From Chrysemys picta bellii (lineage: Eukaryota; Chordata; Testudines; Emydidae): a stretch of DNA of 64,000 bases. Both the position numbers and the translations under genes were made by a program. The notes below the pieces were generated by a model. The model saw only the letters and a program-made list of their open reading frames with translations, had not been told where the DNA came from and did no database searches. The stretch lies in contig NC_088805.1 in NCBI RefSeq assembly GCF_011386835.1, positions 14,442,836 to 14,506,835 of the forward strand. The letters are read 5' to 3'. Each line of letters starts with the position of its first letter. Position 1 is the stretch's first letter. Below, piece after piece: positions 43,895-56,986 of the stretch.

Positions 43895-46800
43895 TAGTTT
43901 AATAATATAGCACCTCTCACCCCAAGAGATCCCAAAGTGCCTTGCAAAGGATATGTCCTTAGACAATGTTCATGAAATGCAGCCAGCTCTGGGGGAGGGG
44001 GTGAATATGGAAAGTGACACAGCCCCATTAGTTGGGGGTGGGGGGAGACGAATTTTCGCTAAGGACACTGGGGCAACCTTCTGCTGTGATGCAATTGCTG
44101 TGGGATCTGTGATGGTCCTGCAGAGAGCAGAGCGGCAATTAGGGCCTGTGGTGTCTCTCTCACTGTCTAGAGATTCTCTTATAGAACCCGTCCCCATGGT
44201 ATCTGAGCGCCTCTCATTGTGTTGTGTCACTTGTCTCTACAGAGAGACCCCTTGGAACGAGCCCCCTTTAGAAATCTGTTCTTTGCACCACTTTACAGCA
44301 ATGCAAAAGGGGAAATTACAGAGCCTGGCTCAGACAGTCTTGCCCGGCCGGCAGCTGCAGGAGCATCTGGTCGTGGCACAGCCAACACTAGCGTCTTGGC
44401 TGCATTCTGGAGGGTGGCTGTAGAGGAGGGACTCCCCTGGGATGCAATGCACAGTTCTCTTTCCAAGGCAAATTGGGAGCTGAAATCCCCTGTCAGCCAC
44501 AGCAAAGACCAAACCATTCTACCCCAGAGCTAATCTGTGCAGGGAGAGGTCACTGCAGTCAGGGGCGGGGGACAGAGCCGCGTTTCTGTCCCCGGTAACT
44601 CTCCATTCTGCTCTAAGCCGCAAAACCCAGCAGTGTGTGACTGTGACTCTAGCTCGGGCACCTAGAAACCCAAGTCAGTTAATTCTCTGCAGCTGGGCTG
44701 CCCCCATGGGAGACCATGTGACCTAATGACTTGTGCAAACTGAGAGAGCAGGACACCGCGGCAAGCAAGAGGGGTGATTTCGGTCTGACTCCACTGGATG
44801 GGGCTCGTGTATGCTTTATCCTCCTGACGCCGACGGGGAACAGCAGCCACGTTCCTTCTCCCCTGGAGCTGGAGGCCTGAGCCAAACTGGGCTTTATGTG
44901 TTTGTCGGGGTAACTTAGTGCTCAGTGGATGCTGTGTGCAGGAGGGGAAAAGGCTAAAGAGGAGGCCACTCGCCGACACAACCTTTCCCCTCTATCCCAC
45001 CCGCTATTTTTGAGCCCTAGCCCAAGCTGCAACTTCAAAGCGCTGTGTATACAGCTGGTTTTAAAGCATTAGCGTGAGTTCCACTCGCCTGAGTCGGTCC
45101 AAACGCTGTGAGGACATACTGAATAAGACTCTGTTTTGCTCAGAAGGGAAGTTTCTTCATGGCCTGGAATTCCTCCATAATTTGGAGCTGTCTGCCTGGC
45201 CACAGGAACTTTATATGGGTTGTAATCCTGGCACAGCCCCCTGCTACTCCAAACATCCACATGGGGAGGGGCGCTTTGTTAAAGGGGCTGCGAGCTCGGT
45301 GCGTGTTGGGACAACAGTGGAAAGAAGTGTGCCTTGGAATAAGAAATCGGGAATAATGAACCAACTTCAGCCTCGTTGCGTATTTGAGGCGACACCTTCC
45401 GATTTTGTCCTTCGCTCCCTTTAGAAGAGCTCTGACTGCCCCTCAGCCCCTGACTCCCAGAACAACCCTCCTGACTGCTCTGCTTCTGTGCTTCCTGCTG
45501 CCCTGCCACTGACACTGGAACAGAGACCATTCAGCTTCCCCTGCTCCTCACCACAGCCCCCATTCCCTGCCTCACCACAGTGCCTGAGAGAAGGGTGGAG
45601 GTTCTCACCAGGCAGGTCGCAGAGGGAGAGACAGGCTGGAGCCAGGGAGCTTGGAACTGGAATCACAGACATCCAAACTCTGCTAGCGTGCTCTATGGTG
45701 GGATCAGATCTGATAGGTGCTTAATTTGTGCCAGGCCTTGCCAGGGTTCAGCCCCAGCGCCTCTGGGCTCGGCAGTTTATAGCCCTGGCACCTCTGAGCT
45801 TGGCAGTTCATAGCCCCAGCGCCTCTGGACTTACCACGTCAGTTATGAAAGTAAAAAATGGCTTGAGCCCCGGCTCGTCTCTCCTTACAAATGAAGCACT
45901 GGATCCGATATTCTGGTTCAGGCTCAGGCTCATCTGCACATGCAGCCTCACTCTGGCAGAGAACCAGTCGTGCCAGGGCTTCGCACAGGGGCTCTAATAG
46001 TGCACAGAGGGGCCACACACCACGGTCAGCTTCTGGCCAAGTGGGCTGCTGATAAATGTCCGAGTGCTCTGAGGGACTCCACTAGATGAAACCTGTCTAC
46101 CGACGTACGGTCCAAACCTGTGCGATGCTGAGGGTCTCCCGGAGGGCCAAACACCCTCGTCTCCCACCTGAAGCCAGTGAGAACTGGGGATGTTCCACAT
46201 GTCACCGGGAAAGGCCCACACGCCCTGCTGATCTGAACCGAGGGCTGAGTGGAGGGAGCAACAACCCATACCGGGGCAGAAGGACACACACTAAAGCAGA
46301 GCAAGGCACAGAAGGCCGATGCGACACATGTGCCCATGTAACTGAACACAGACATCATCAGTCTGTTCTCTGGGCTTTGCACCATTAAATATGGACTCCC
46401 TGCTGTTGCCATGGCAGCAGTGCATCAGCAGCCCTTCTGTGTTCCAGTTGTAGAGGGTAGCGTTTTGTACACTCGCTCGCTCTCGAGTGCATGCATTCTC
46501 TCCCGGAGACTTGGCATTTCTTCTTTCTTTGCTGTTTTCCTTGAAATAAGTCGTCTAGACTGTCTAATACGTGTTTGGCTTTGTGTGTGTGTGGAAACGT
46601 CAAAGCAGCCCGCGCGAGAGCCCCAGAATAATCCAAAGTGGCTCCAGGGTGAGAACAGAACAGGACCATCCCAGTGAGACTGGCCGACTGCAGCCGAGAA
46701 TGGAGCAAATCAGCTCATTACAGTTCTGCTTCCTGTCTTTGGACACGGTCACCCTCAGCAGAGCTGAACACGTCACTGGGCTCAGGGAGGTACTGCTCAG

Positions 46801-47081
46801 GGGAAGGCAGTGTGAGGATCATCCCTTCTGTATTGCATCACAAACGAACTCATCAGCAAACCCAGGGTACCAACATGGGACTGGGAATAGCCCTGAAGCT
46901 GGGGGAGGGGGCGAGGCAGGGCTCCTCCTAATCCAGCAGATTCCTGGAGTTTGTTAATATTTCCCCCGTATAGTTCAGTACTTTACAGTCACAGCAAATC
47001 TAAGAAAGATCCCCTGTATGTCTCTGCCCTGTCTTGGGGTGACGCAGGTGCCCAGAGCAGCAGCCAGTGAGCATGGAGCAG

Positions 47082-47123
47082 ATTTGCATGAAGGGGCCGT
47101 TCTCCAGCGCTGGGGGTTTAAGA
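47082..47123 (+). promoter_or_regulatory. V10 promoter
   Basis: ATTTGCAT 47,082-47,089 and GTTTAAGA near 47,116, as V5 apart from a CATGGAGCAG variant before the octamer. Confidence 0.75.
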
Positions 47124-47190
47124 GAGAATCGGAGGGTCCCAGCCACAGACCCGTTTGCCTCCCGAAGCCGAGCTCGTCTGGATTCCCACC

Positions 47191-47687
47191 ATGGCCTGGG
47201 CCCCTCTGCTCCTCACGCTGCTCACTTACTGCTCAGGTGAGAGAGGGGCCCATGGCGCTAGGGCAGCCCTTGACTGGGTTTCACCTTCCCCCTCCCTCTT
47301 GGGAATTTCACACAAACGTGTCATGCCGCAGGGCGGGTCTCATAGCTTTGTTTGTACTGTGCTTTCCAGGTACCAGCTCCCAGTATGTGGTGACTCAGGA
47401 GCCCTCCTTGTTGGTGTCTCCTGAAGGGACTGTCAAACTCTCCTGTAGCGTGAGCATCGTATCTGACATCACCAGCATCTACCCGTACTGGTTCCAGCAG
47501 CGGGGGGGTGGGGTGCCTCGCCTCCTCATCTACAACGCTAACGTGAAAGTGTCAGGGACCCCCGAGCGGTTCTCTGGGTCCAGCTCCGGTAACACAGCCT
47601 ATTTAACCATCAAGGGGGCCCTGGCAGAGGACGAGGCTGATTATTACTGCCTCACTCACTACTATCAAGGAGGGGCTTTTAAGGCTA
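47191..47687 (+). CDS. IGLV: IGLV segment V10 (duplicate of V5)
   Basis: Leader exon 47,191-47,236, intron 133 bp, V exon from 47,370. The V exon encodes the same protein as V5, from QYVVTQEPS to the CDR3 LTHYYQGGAF, with three synonymous base differences (TAT, ACT, ACA in place of TAC, ACG, ACG). Intact and predicted functional; with V5 it would contribute the same germline chain. Confidence 0.94.
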
Positions 47688-47726
47688 CACAGTGAGACAC
47701 TCAGATGGGGAACTGAGACTCAAACC
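47688..47726 (+). other. V10 RSS, 23-bp spacer
   Basis: CACAGTG 47,688-47,694; nonamer ACTCAAACC 47,718-47,726, unchanged from V5. Confidence 0.93.
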
Positions 47727-48148
47727 TGCCTCCCCTCTGCTCTGCTCTGCAGTCTGTGCTCTGCTGGGACCTGCCCAGGCTGCAGTTTGGCCTCAGACTT
47801 CCCCCTGCAGCCTGAGTGATCCTCAGTGGGTTTGTGCCCCTCACTCCCTGCAAAGCGGAACGCGGGTGTGCGTGTGTAGGGGAAAAACAGCTACTCCCCC
47901 TTACCCCTCCATCACTCTGGCCTGTTGGAGGGGCAGAGATTGAGCTGTGCACTTGGCCTCCTCTCCTAGTTTGGGATTGACCAGCTTCCCCTCCAGTCAA
48001 ACCAGTCTGGGCAACTCATCCCCCGTCTCCATTCGGGAGTGACGTCCTTTTCTCCCTGTGAGAGTCCATCAGCCGGTTCGCCAACTCCTCCCACCAGCCT
48101 GCCCCACAGAGAGAGGGGTGGGAGGTGGGGGATTAGGAGAGGTGTCTG

Positions 48149-48444
48149 CAGGGCCAGTTCCAGGCACCAGCCCACCAAGCTTGTGCTTGGGGTGGCACCT
48201 AGAGGGGGGCGGTGCGGTGCTCCGGCCGCCGGGGAGAGCGGGGCCACGGCCGGGGCTCGCCGCCCTCCCCCCGGCGCTCTGGCCGCCGGGGACAGCGGAG
48301 CCGCGGCGGGCTCGCCGCCTTCCCCCCGGCGCTCTGGCCGCCGGGGACAGCGGAGCCCCGATCGGGGCTCGCTGCCCTCCCCCCGGGGCTCCGGCCGCCC
48401 TCCCGTGCCGGGCTGGGGCGGCAAAAAAGCCAGAGCCGGCCCTG
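48149..48444. mobile_element. hAT MITE, copy B
   Basis: Same element as 21,895-22,197, seven bases shorter, with GGTGTCTG at 48,141-48,148 and 48,445-48,452. Confidence 0.85.
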
Positions 48445-50884
48445 GGTGTCTGTCCCCATCCCAGGAGGTGAAGTGCATCACATGGGTCAGGATCCCCTGC
48501 TCAGACACGTGGCTTCCAGTGGTTTGATTTGGCCAATTTACGATTTAGAAAATAGGTCTCAGGCCCATGCAGTGGTTTGTGTGACAGGACAATGCTCCTC
48601 TCTGCAGAATCTCCCGCATTCCCCCGGAGCGGTGCACGAGACATGAGTGAGTGCAGAGAAATTCCTCATCCCACAGGGGCTCTCCTTGCAATCGTGTGGC
48701 TTTGTGCACAGTTGTGCCCCAGTACTGAATAGATTATCGGCACACGGCCTGACCACACTCAGTGAGGCTTGGAGGTGTCCTTAAGTGGGGAAGCCAGCGA
48801 CAAAGCGCTGGATCCATTGTTGTGAGCGGTGGGGACCAGTCACTTCTAAGGGAGCTCTTGGACAGCATCAGCTCAAATCACCCCATCTGTGCACTGACAG
48901 TCTTGATAGCTATTGACCTGTGTCCAATCTGCCTTTTTAGGGGCAGTGGAGAGGCTTGGGTGGGGGAGAAGCACTGGCCATACTTGGAGAGACTTAAAAC
49001 CCTCTCCCTGAGCAGGGAATCTTCAGCAGGTGTCTGGCTTCACTGCAGCGATTGCTGGGGAGCCCAGTCAGGGGCTGGATTCAGCTGGAGCTAATTGCTC
49101 GTTACTGGGGAAACCAGGCACTATAAGAAGGGGGAGCAGGGGCAGGTCACTCTGTTATGGGAGTTAGGCCGAGTTAGGGGCCCTGTGCATTCTGGGATGG
49201 GGGAGAGCTAGAACAGTAGGGAGCCCTTTGGCTTGGTTTAGCGGGGCCAGCTCTCTGATCTCAGAGGTGAGGCTGTCCCTGTGCCAGAGCCTGGCTTACC
49301 TGACCTGTCAGGTATGTTTGAGACAATCCACTATAGGGCTAAACCCCCACCAGAGCAATCCCAGATAGGTAACTGAGCGAGCGGGTTTGTGAGTTCACAG
49401 ACAGGAACATTCCGACACCACAATGAGTGGGAAATATTTCCAGATGAGGAGTTGATTCTAGTTCTGGTCTAGTCCCAGCTGCTAGTAGCTGAGCCCAGAG
49501 CAGGGGCTGCTGCTCTCCCACTCTGTGTTTTGTTTGTAAGTTGGTATTTTGGGTTCTCCACCAATGAGAACTTTCCCCCAGGTGCACTCTGCCTCCCTAT
49601 TACACGGCATTTCATCTTCTCTGCTCTTCCTTCACTTGAAGGAAACCAGCACCAGGGCAGCAACAACAAGAAAAATTGCTTGCAAAAGGAAAAATCAGAA
49701 TCAGTGGTGAACAGGCAGCAAAACATTAAAGGGATTAGTGTGTTCCTGGGAGTGAGTCTGTGCCGTGTAAAGCAATTGATCATCCTACACCTTTACACAC
49801 CCACAGAGTTGATTTTCTTACCTATCTCCTTAGAAACAATCCACATCTAGTCTATTGTTTCGAGACAGCAGCGTTCCTGTGTGTGCAACTATCAGAAGGG
49901 GGGCAGCTCCCTGGGCAGGAATTCGACCACAAACTATAAATCCAGAGTAGCCAGCTCAGAAATCGGAGGATTTGCCCCCAAACTGCACAGACCTGATCTT
50001 AGCCTCAGCAGCAAAGGCCGTGTCTAGATTTCCATCTCCACCTCTCCCTGCAGCCAGGAGAGGCAGCAGCCTGCTCATGAAGTAATGCTGGAGGAGGAAG
50101 AGAATTCACAACAGTGGCCTGTTCCATTCAGCTAGTCCCAGCGTTTGCCTGGGGTTCAGCACATTCTGTTTATGAGAAATGGGGTCATACCATCCAGTCC
50201 ATAGGGGGGTGTTAAAAACAAATCTCTGTCCAAGCCCAGCACTCTCTTCTCCTGGCGGTGAATGGAGGGGAGAGAAGGGAAAACGACCTGCCGAGCGAAA
50301 GGGGCTTTGCTGCAACAGCCTCAGAGCAGAGGGGAAGCAGAACGGCCTCAATGGTCAGTCACCCAACTTACTGCCACCCTCCCCCTCCACTCTAATGGCA
50401 AATCTACCAGAGCAGGTTACCCCCAGTGGTAACTTCCTTACTGCCTGGGAAGCCCCTGGGAGTAGGTGCTGTTCTCCTTGCATGCACCGTACACGCCACG
50501 CCCTGGCTCTTGGCGTACTCCTGGTTTCAAATCAAATTGCAGGATGCATATTGTCCTGCACTGGGATGGAGGCCCATAAACCTCAGGCTGAATTATTAGT
50601 TCATTGATCTAGTGTCATTGCTTACGGTGCTTTTTTTCCAGATTCAGTGAGATGAGCCCCACGGTAACAATAAATAACAGAGAAACAGTTTAAGGAGATT
50701 TTTTTTCAGACTGTCCTTAGGAATGCAGTAAGATTAGACAAAGTATGTGATCAGTTCCCATAGCAGAAGTGGTTCTTTTTTGAAGGACTGCTATGTTAGG
50801 GCATTGATAAAATTAAAATATTGGACACATTATGCAGATGAAATAAAAATAAAGGAGTGAAATCATTACAAAAAGCATAAAGAC

Positions 50885-51192
50885 CAGTGTTGCCACCATC
50901 TCATGATTTTATTGCAAATCTCATGATATTTGGAGTTTTCCTTGAAGACCAAGCTTCTGGAGACAGCTGATCACATGAGAATCTCCGCTTTTATTTTATT
51001 TAAAATAATTTTCTAGCCCTCATGGTTTGGACAAAAGCTAGCAAATGGGAACCTTAAAGGCTCAGGAACCACAAGGCAAATAGAAAGCACCCCACATTGG
51101 CTTAAAAATCATGAGGTTTTTAAAAAAAAATCAATTTCAGGATTTTTAATGTCTGACTACTGATTTTTGAACACTTGAGGTTGGCAGTACTG
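50885..51192. mobile_element. MITE-like repeat, copy B
   Basis: Starts CAGTGTTGCCACC and ends GGTTGGCAGTACTG; counterpart of 24,632-24,938. Confidence 0.6.
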
Positions 51193-51803
51193 AAAGGTAC
51201 AGACACTGGAAAGATTGTATCTGTGCACATCAGAAAAGTAATGAAAGCAGTTGTTAGAAATTTCAGGAACATAAGACAGTACATCAAATAAGTAGGTTTG
51301 GAAGAATTCGATTTTTAGTGGTAAATGTTTCACAGCGTACACAAAATACAACAACAAATATTTCCATGAGTAATGGCTTTCCCAAGGTCCTTAACAACCA
51401 CCCTTTCTCCATTCCATGCAGCGCAAGGTGCTGAGCTTCTGGCACATGGGAGATAATGCAGACAACCCAGCCCTCCAATTGGAGACCAGAGCCATAAATA
51501 AACTCTGTCAGGGAATGACCCTGACCACACTGGAACAGATTATCGCCCCAATGGGCTGGTGTCCTGCCTTCAGCAGTGAGGGGGATCTATTGTCCGACCC
51601 TCCCACTGTACAGTGCAACAAACCAATTGAACAGCTGTGGGGAATCTGGTGGAAAAAATTTTCAAGGGTGTCCTCATGGGATAAAAATACCTGAGGCCGT
51701 CATCACTTACTCCTAGCCCAGCAACACACCGACTGTCCCCGCATGCTTCTGGGGTGGGTGCCAGTGAGTTGAGGATAACTTGGAGCCTATCAGAGGCATC
51801 CAG

Positions 51804-51845
51804 ATTTGCATTCAGGATGTCCGCTCACATCACAGGGTTTAAGAA
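51804..51845 (+). promoter_or_regulatory. V11 promoter
   Basis: ATTTGCAT 51,804-51,811 and GGTTTAAGAA near 51,837; identical to the V6 promoter. Confidence 0.72.
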
Positions 51846-51906
51846 GCAAGCGGAGAAGGCATCACTGAATTCAGAGAGCCCTGTGGCTGGGTGTGCTGTT
51901 CCTAGG

Positions 51907-52391
51907 ATGGCTTGGGTCACCACACTGCTGGTTCTGGTAGCCTGTTGGGCAGGTAAATATAACTGCATACTTGATCTCAGAAGCTAGGTCAGGAGTGTGC
52001 CCGGTGCATGGCACACCCACATTTACAGATACTTTGGTGACCTGTGGTTCTGTGTTGTTTCAGGTTCCAGCTACCAGTTCACTTTGACTCAGCCACTCAG
52101 TATGTCAGTGACTCCAGGAGAAAGTGTCCAACTCGCATGTGTTCCTAGCAGCGGAGAAAGCATCAGCAGTAGATACATACGCTGGTACCAGCAGAAGCAA
52201 GGGGAGAAACCAAGATACCTGCTGTATTACAAGGATGACTCTACACAATATAAAGCCTCTGGTGTCCCTGACAGGTTCACTGCCTCTAAAGACACTTACC
52301 GGAACACCTGCTTTTTAACGATCAGCAGGGCTCAAGTGGAGGATGATGCTGATTACTATTGCTTAGACTGGGACGGCACATCTAAGCAGCA
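51907..52391 (+). CDS. IGLV: IGLV segment V11 (diverged duplicate of V6)
   Basis: Leader exon 51,907-51,952 and intron are identical to V6; the V exon starts at 52,064. Relative to V6 the V exon changes ETA to ESV in FR1, TQGKGS to TQYKAS in CDR2, TSR to TYR in FR3 and EDEADYYC to EDDADYYC. The extra FR3 Cys is retained. Twelve substitutions fall in 328 bp against two in the preceding 730 bp. Frame intact, predicted functional. Confidence 0.94.
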
Positions 52392-52430
52392 CACAGTGAT
52401 ACAGCTGCATGGAGAAGAGGAACAAAAACG
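52392..52430 (+). other. V11 RSS, 23-bp spacer
   Basis: CACAGTG 52,392-52,398; nonamer ACAAAAACG 52,422-52,430 (8/9), differing at both ends from the V6 nonamer. Confidence 0.93.
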
Positions 52431-52809
52431 CCTCTCACCCGCAGTGACACAGCACCGGGAGCCCACCTGCGTGTCTCTTGTTCCTATGAGATGGCCTGGT
52501 GGATTGGCTCCTGGCTAAGTGTGATCTCCAATTCCTGTCAGTCCTCGTTGCCTTTCAAAACTACGGGCTTTTCTGGCTGAAGAACTCACCTGTATTCTGA
52601 CACAACATCACTGCTCTGATGCACAGACTGAGTTAAAGGCAGTAAGGGACTCAATCCAGGGCACTAGGGATCACAGCCCCAAGGATACCAACGAGAACCA
52701 TTCCGCAGAAGGCATTATGCTGTGATATTGGACCAGCTGAAGCGGTTTTTGAAGAGGTCTTCCTGGCTAATGGTGGTACAGTTAGCACACTTCTAGCTCT
52801 GGATCATAG

Positions 52810-53330
52810 TTTCAGAGAATTTCAGCCTAGAAGGGACCATTGTGATCATCCAATCTGACCTCCTGTGTGAGACAGGCCAGAGAACTTCACCCCGTAATTC
52901 CTGCCTCACGCCCAAAAACATGTGGTGGAACTCGCCCATCTCCTTTAGAAAGCCCCCAGGCTTCATGTACCACAGCCCTTTGTATTCTGCTCCAGTGCTT
53001 AATTACTGTGCATGTCATTTCCAGTTTGAATTTTTCTAACTGCGGCTCCCAGGCATTGGATCTTGGTCTGCCTTGGTCTACTAGATTAAACAGCCCCTGA
53101 GTACCTGCTCTTCCGCCGTGATCAAGTCACCTCTTAACCTTCTCTTTGACAAGCTAAATAGTGAGATAGAAAGTAACTCAGCCGACGATTAGTGTTTGCC
53201 AGACCTTGAAATATTCACGTAGCTCTTCTCTGAACCCTTCCTAACTTGTCAACGGCCTTTTAAAATTGCAGACCCCAGAACTGGACACACTGTTCCAGTT
53301 GTGGTCTCTTGAGTTACACAGACATGAGTA
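52810..53330 (-). mobile_element. CR1 LINE 3' part, antisense, copy B
   Basis: Counterpart of 26,560-27,080, nearly identical. Confidence 0.75.
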
Positions 53331-54263
53331 ATCTCACCTTCCTTCTCCTCCAGCACACACACAGATGCTGGTGCTGATGTAACTATTTGCATGGAGTTGT
53401 CCTCTTGCAAACAGAGAGATTGAGCCTACGTCTCAGGTGCTGAGGGCTCCCAGCTCCCACTGACTTCCACCAGAGCGCCATGTGCTCAGCACTTCCCAGG
53501 ATCGGGCCCAGTGGGTGCCCAAGCTCCATGTACTCCACGTTTGTAAAGCAAAGCCAGTACAGACAAGGGCACCTAGAGCTGCTGCCATTGGAGTCCTTTG
53601 CCCAGGTGCAACTTCTCTCCAGCTGAGCAGCAAAGTTCTAACTTGGTCTTTGTTCCTTTGAAACAATGCCAAGGCTGGGAGACCAGTGGGCTCTGCCGCT
53701 CTTTTCTTATGCCTGTTTGTAAAGATCATTTAATGCTTCGCTTTCGATTTTCAGAATAATCCTCAATATTCTTTAAAACATTCCTTTGAGAAAGCCGTCC
53801 TTCCCGAGCAACCCTACAATACCAAACCAGTGTGAGCAGTAACGGATTGGATTTCTGGTTTTGCCCTTTAATTGCCTGCAGGGCACGTGGTATCTGGGCT
53901 CATGGAGCTTGGGTGGGTGGGATGCTGCGGACAATGACCAAGGGGATCATTGCTGTAGATTTGCCCCAATGTGCCTGGGCCCTAAAGTGTGGGACCGTCT
54001 AACGGGGACTCCTCATACAAGGGATCAGACTTTCCAAACCTGTGAAACGACGCTGCCCACGTCCTTCTCAGTACAAACCAGGTCTCTGCCGAGTGCCGGG
54101 CCTCTGAGCTGTGATTGAAGCAATAACAGGAAGCGTGTCTGGGAGTCAGTGAGGCTGAGAGCACTGGGGCTGTTTAGAGACCCAGGAGTTGGGGCTTGAC
54201 TGAGGTCAATTAAGGGGCAGTCAGGACCTCATATGATCTAAGCCCTCAGAGACTCTATACAGA

Positions 54264-54277
54264 CCAGCAGGTGGCAG
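54264..54277 (+). promoter_or_regulatory. CTCF-like motif, copy B
   Basis: CCAGCAGGTGGCAG, unchanged from 28,014; sits between V11 and V12. Confidence 0.45.
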
Positions 54278-54392
54278 TATAAGACCGCCCAATAGCATTA
54301 GCAACACCCCCCTCTGTAACTTGAGTCCCAAGGGAAGGGCTTTGGGAAGCCTTAAGGACGCAGAACTTGAGACTATGTAGATCTCTCTAGAG

Positions 54393-55277
54393 CAGGGGTC
54401 GGCAACCTGCGGCATGCGTGCCAAAGACAGCACGCAAGCCGATTTTTGATGACACGCTGCAGCCTGCCGAGGTCCTGGCCCCACTCAGCCCCCCCTCCAC
54501 CCACCGATTTCTCCTGCGGGGGCAGGAGGCAGAAGCTTGGTCATGCCGGCAACCAAGCTCCCTCCTCCCCTGCTTCTTCCCCCAGCGTGGTGCTTTCCTG
54601 CCCCTCCCCCTCCCTCTCCCTGCCGCCGATGAGCTGATCGCCCTTGGGAGGGGGAACAGAGCCAAGCCGAGTTGCAGTGTGCTCGATGTTCCGGGGAGGA
54701 AGCAGAGAGGAGGTGGGGGTGGGGACGGGGCCCTGGGGAAAGGGGTGGGAAAGGGGCATATCCCCTCCAGCCCCCTGCCGTGAGTACCCCCACGAGCCGA
54801 GAACCCCAGCCCTCTGCCCTAACCCATTTCCTCCCCCTACACACACACCCAGGCTTCTGCCCTGACCCTTGCACCCTCCCCCACACACCCAGCCCTCTGC
54901 CCTGACCCCTGAACCCCCCCACACACACCCAGCCCTCTGCCCTGACCCCTGCACCTGCTCCACACACCCAGCCCTCTGCCCTGACCCCTGCACCCCCTCA
55001 CACACCTCCAGCCCCCATTCTGACTCCTGCACCCCCACACATACCCAGCCCTCTGCCCTGACCCCTGCATCCCCCCCACACCCCATGTCCTGACTCTTGC
55101 ACCCCCCCACATCCCCACCCTGAGCACCAAATGGGAGCTCCTGCACCCCCCCATTCCCACCTGCACCCCTGGTCTGGGGTCCCTGCCCTGACCCCTGAAC
55201 CCCCCTCCACACACCGAGCCCTCTGCCCTGACCCCTTCACTCCCTCCACATACCCAGCCCTCTGCCCTGACCCCTGA

Positions 55278-55319
<42 letters not shown>

Positions 55320-56270
55320 CTGCCCTGACCCCTGCAACCTCTCCACACATCCAGCCCTCTGCTCTGACCCCTGCACCTCCTCCAAAGACCCAGCCCTCTG
55401 CCCTTACCCCTGCACTCCCTCTCACACATCTCCAGCCCCAGTTCTGACTCCTGTACCCCCCCCACACCCAGCCCCCCCACACCTCATGCCCTGACTCTTG
55501 CACCCCCCACATCCCCACCCCCAACCTGAGCACCAAATGGGAGCTCCTGCACCCCCCCCATTCCCACCTACACCCCTGCTATGGGGTCCCTGCCCTGACC
55601 CCTGCACCCGCTCACACACACCCAGCCCTCTGCCCTGACCTCTGAACCCCCCCACACACCCAGCCCTCTGCCCTGACCCCTGAACCCACACACACACACA
55701 CACACACCCAGCCTTCTGCCCTGACCCCTGCAACCTCTCCACAAACCCAGCCCTCTGCTCTGACCCCTGCATCCCCTCACACACCTCCAGCCCCCATTCT
55801 GACTCCTGCACCCCCACACACACCCAGCCCCCCCACACCCTGACTCTTGCACCCCCCCACATCCCCACCCCCACCCTGAGCACCAAACAGGAGCTCCTGC
55901 ACCCACCCCCCATATTCCCACCTGCACCCCCAGTCTGGGGTCCCGGCTGCCGGCCCCTTGCCAGCCGGGGTCCCACAGGCCCTGCTCAGCCCGCTGCCGA
56001 ACTAGTTGAACGGAACCCCTGGCCGGCAGTGGGCTGAGTGGGCTGGCGGTGTAAGATCAGCATTTTAATTTAATTTTAAATTAAGCTTCTTAAACATTTT
56101 GAAAACCTTGTTTACTTTGCATACAAGAATAGTTTAGTTATATATAATATAGACTTATAGAGAGAGACCTTCTAAAAAACGTTAAAATGTATTACTGGCA
56201 CGCGAAACCTTAAGTTAAAGTGAATAAGTGAAGACTTGGCACCCCACTTCTGAAAGGTTGCCGACCCCTG
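54393..56270. mobile_element. hAT element carrying a minisatellite, copy B
   Basis: Same termini as 28,143-29,554; flanks CTCTAGAG (54,385-54,392) and CTCTAGAC (56,271-56,278). At 1,878 bp it is 466 bp longer than copy A because the internal array expanded here or contracted in copy A. Confidence 0.85.
54835..55935. repeat. C-rich minisatellite, copy B, with (CA)n runs
   Basis: The same CCCAGCCCTCTGCCCTGACC unit as copy A with more repeats. Pure (CA)n runs lie at about 55,281-55,315 and 55,686-55,708, longer than in copy A. Confidence 0.85.
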
Positions 56271-56796
56271 CTCTAGACTATCTGGAGGAAGGGTCGGCCC
56301 TAGATCAATTGGTGCCCCCCAGCGAGGGGAGTCTTCGGTGCCCCATCCCCCCATTTGTTAAAGTTTTGATTACTGTATTTTTATTGCATTTTCAGCCCAT
56401 TTCACGACTTTGATGCACGATTTGCAAACATGATTTATCCCTGTCATAAAAGATGATAAATTTGCATGCTAGGATCTGTAAATCTGTATTTATTGATGCC
56501 ATATATAAGCAAATGGGTTCAAAAGAGATCTCTGGCGTCTCATTAATTATGTCCTTGATAGTCACTACTTACACTCTTCAGGTATTAAAACACAAGCACA
56601 CTTTCACAATTACACAATAAAACAAGGTACACAATATCGCAGTTGGGTTCCAACTTCACCTCACTTTGTTCTTATATCTCACTGACTGACTGGTGAGGCC
56701 CTGCCCCTTATATACCTAAGAGGACATAGCTGAAAACATTCTTAGTTCTCAGAAAGTCTGGAAGGTTCCATGAAATTCGAATTCCCATCAAATTGC

Positions 56797-56986
56797 GGCC
56801 ACACTAACCCTAATTTGAAATGACAATATCGATTTTGGCACTACTCCGCTCGTTGGGGAGGAGTACAGAAATCGATTTTAAGAGCCCTTTATTTCGAAAG
56901 AAATGGCTTCATTGTGTGGATGGGTGCAGGGTTAATTCGATTTAAAGCTGCTAAATTCGAATTAAACTCATAGTGTAGACCAGGCC
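56797..56986. repeat. MITE-like repeat ending GTAGACCAGGCCT, copy B
   Basis: Counterpart of 30,163-30,354. Confidence 0.5.
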
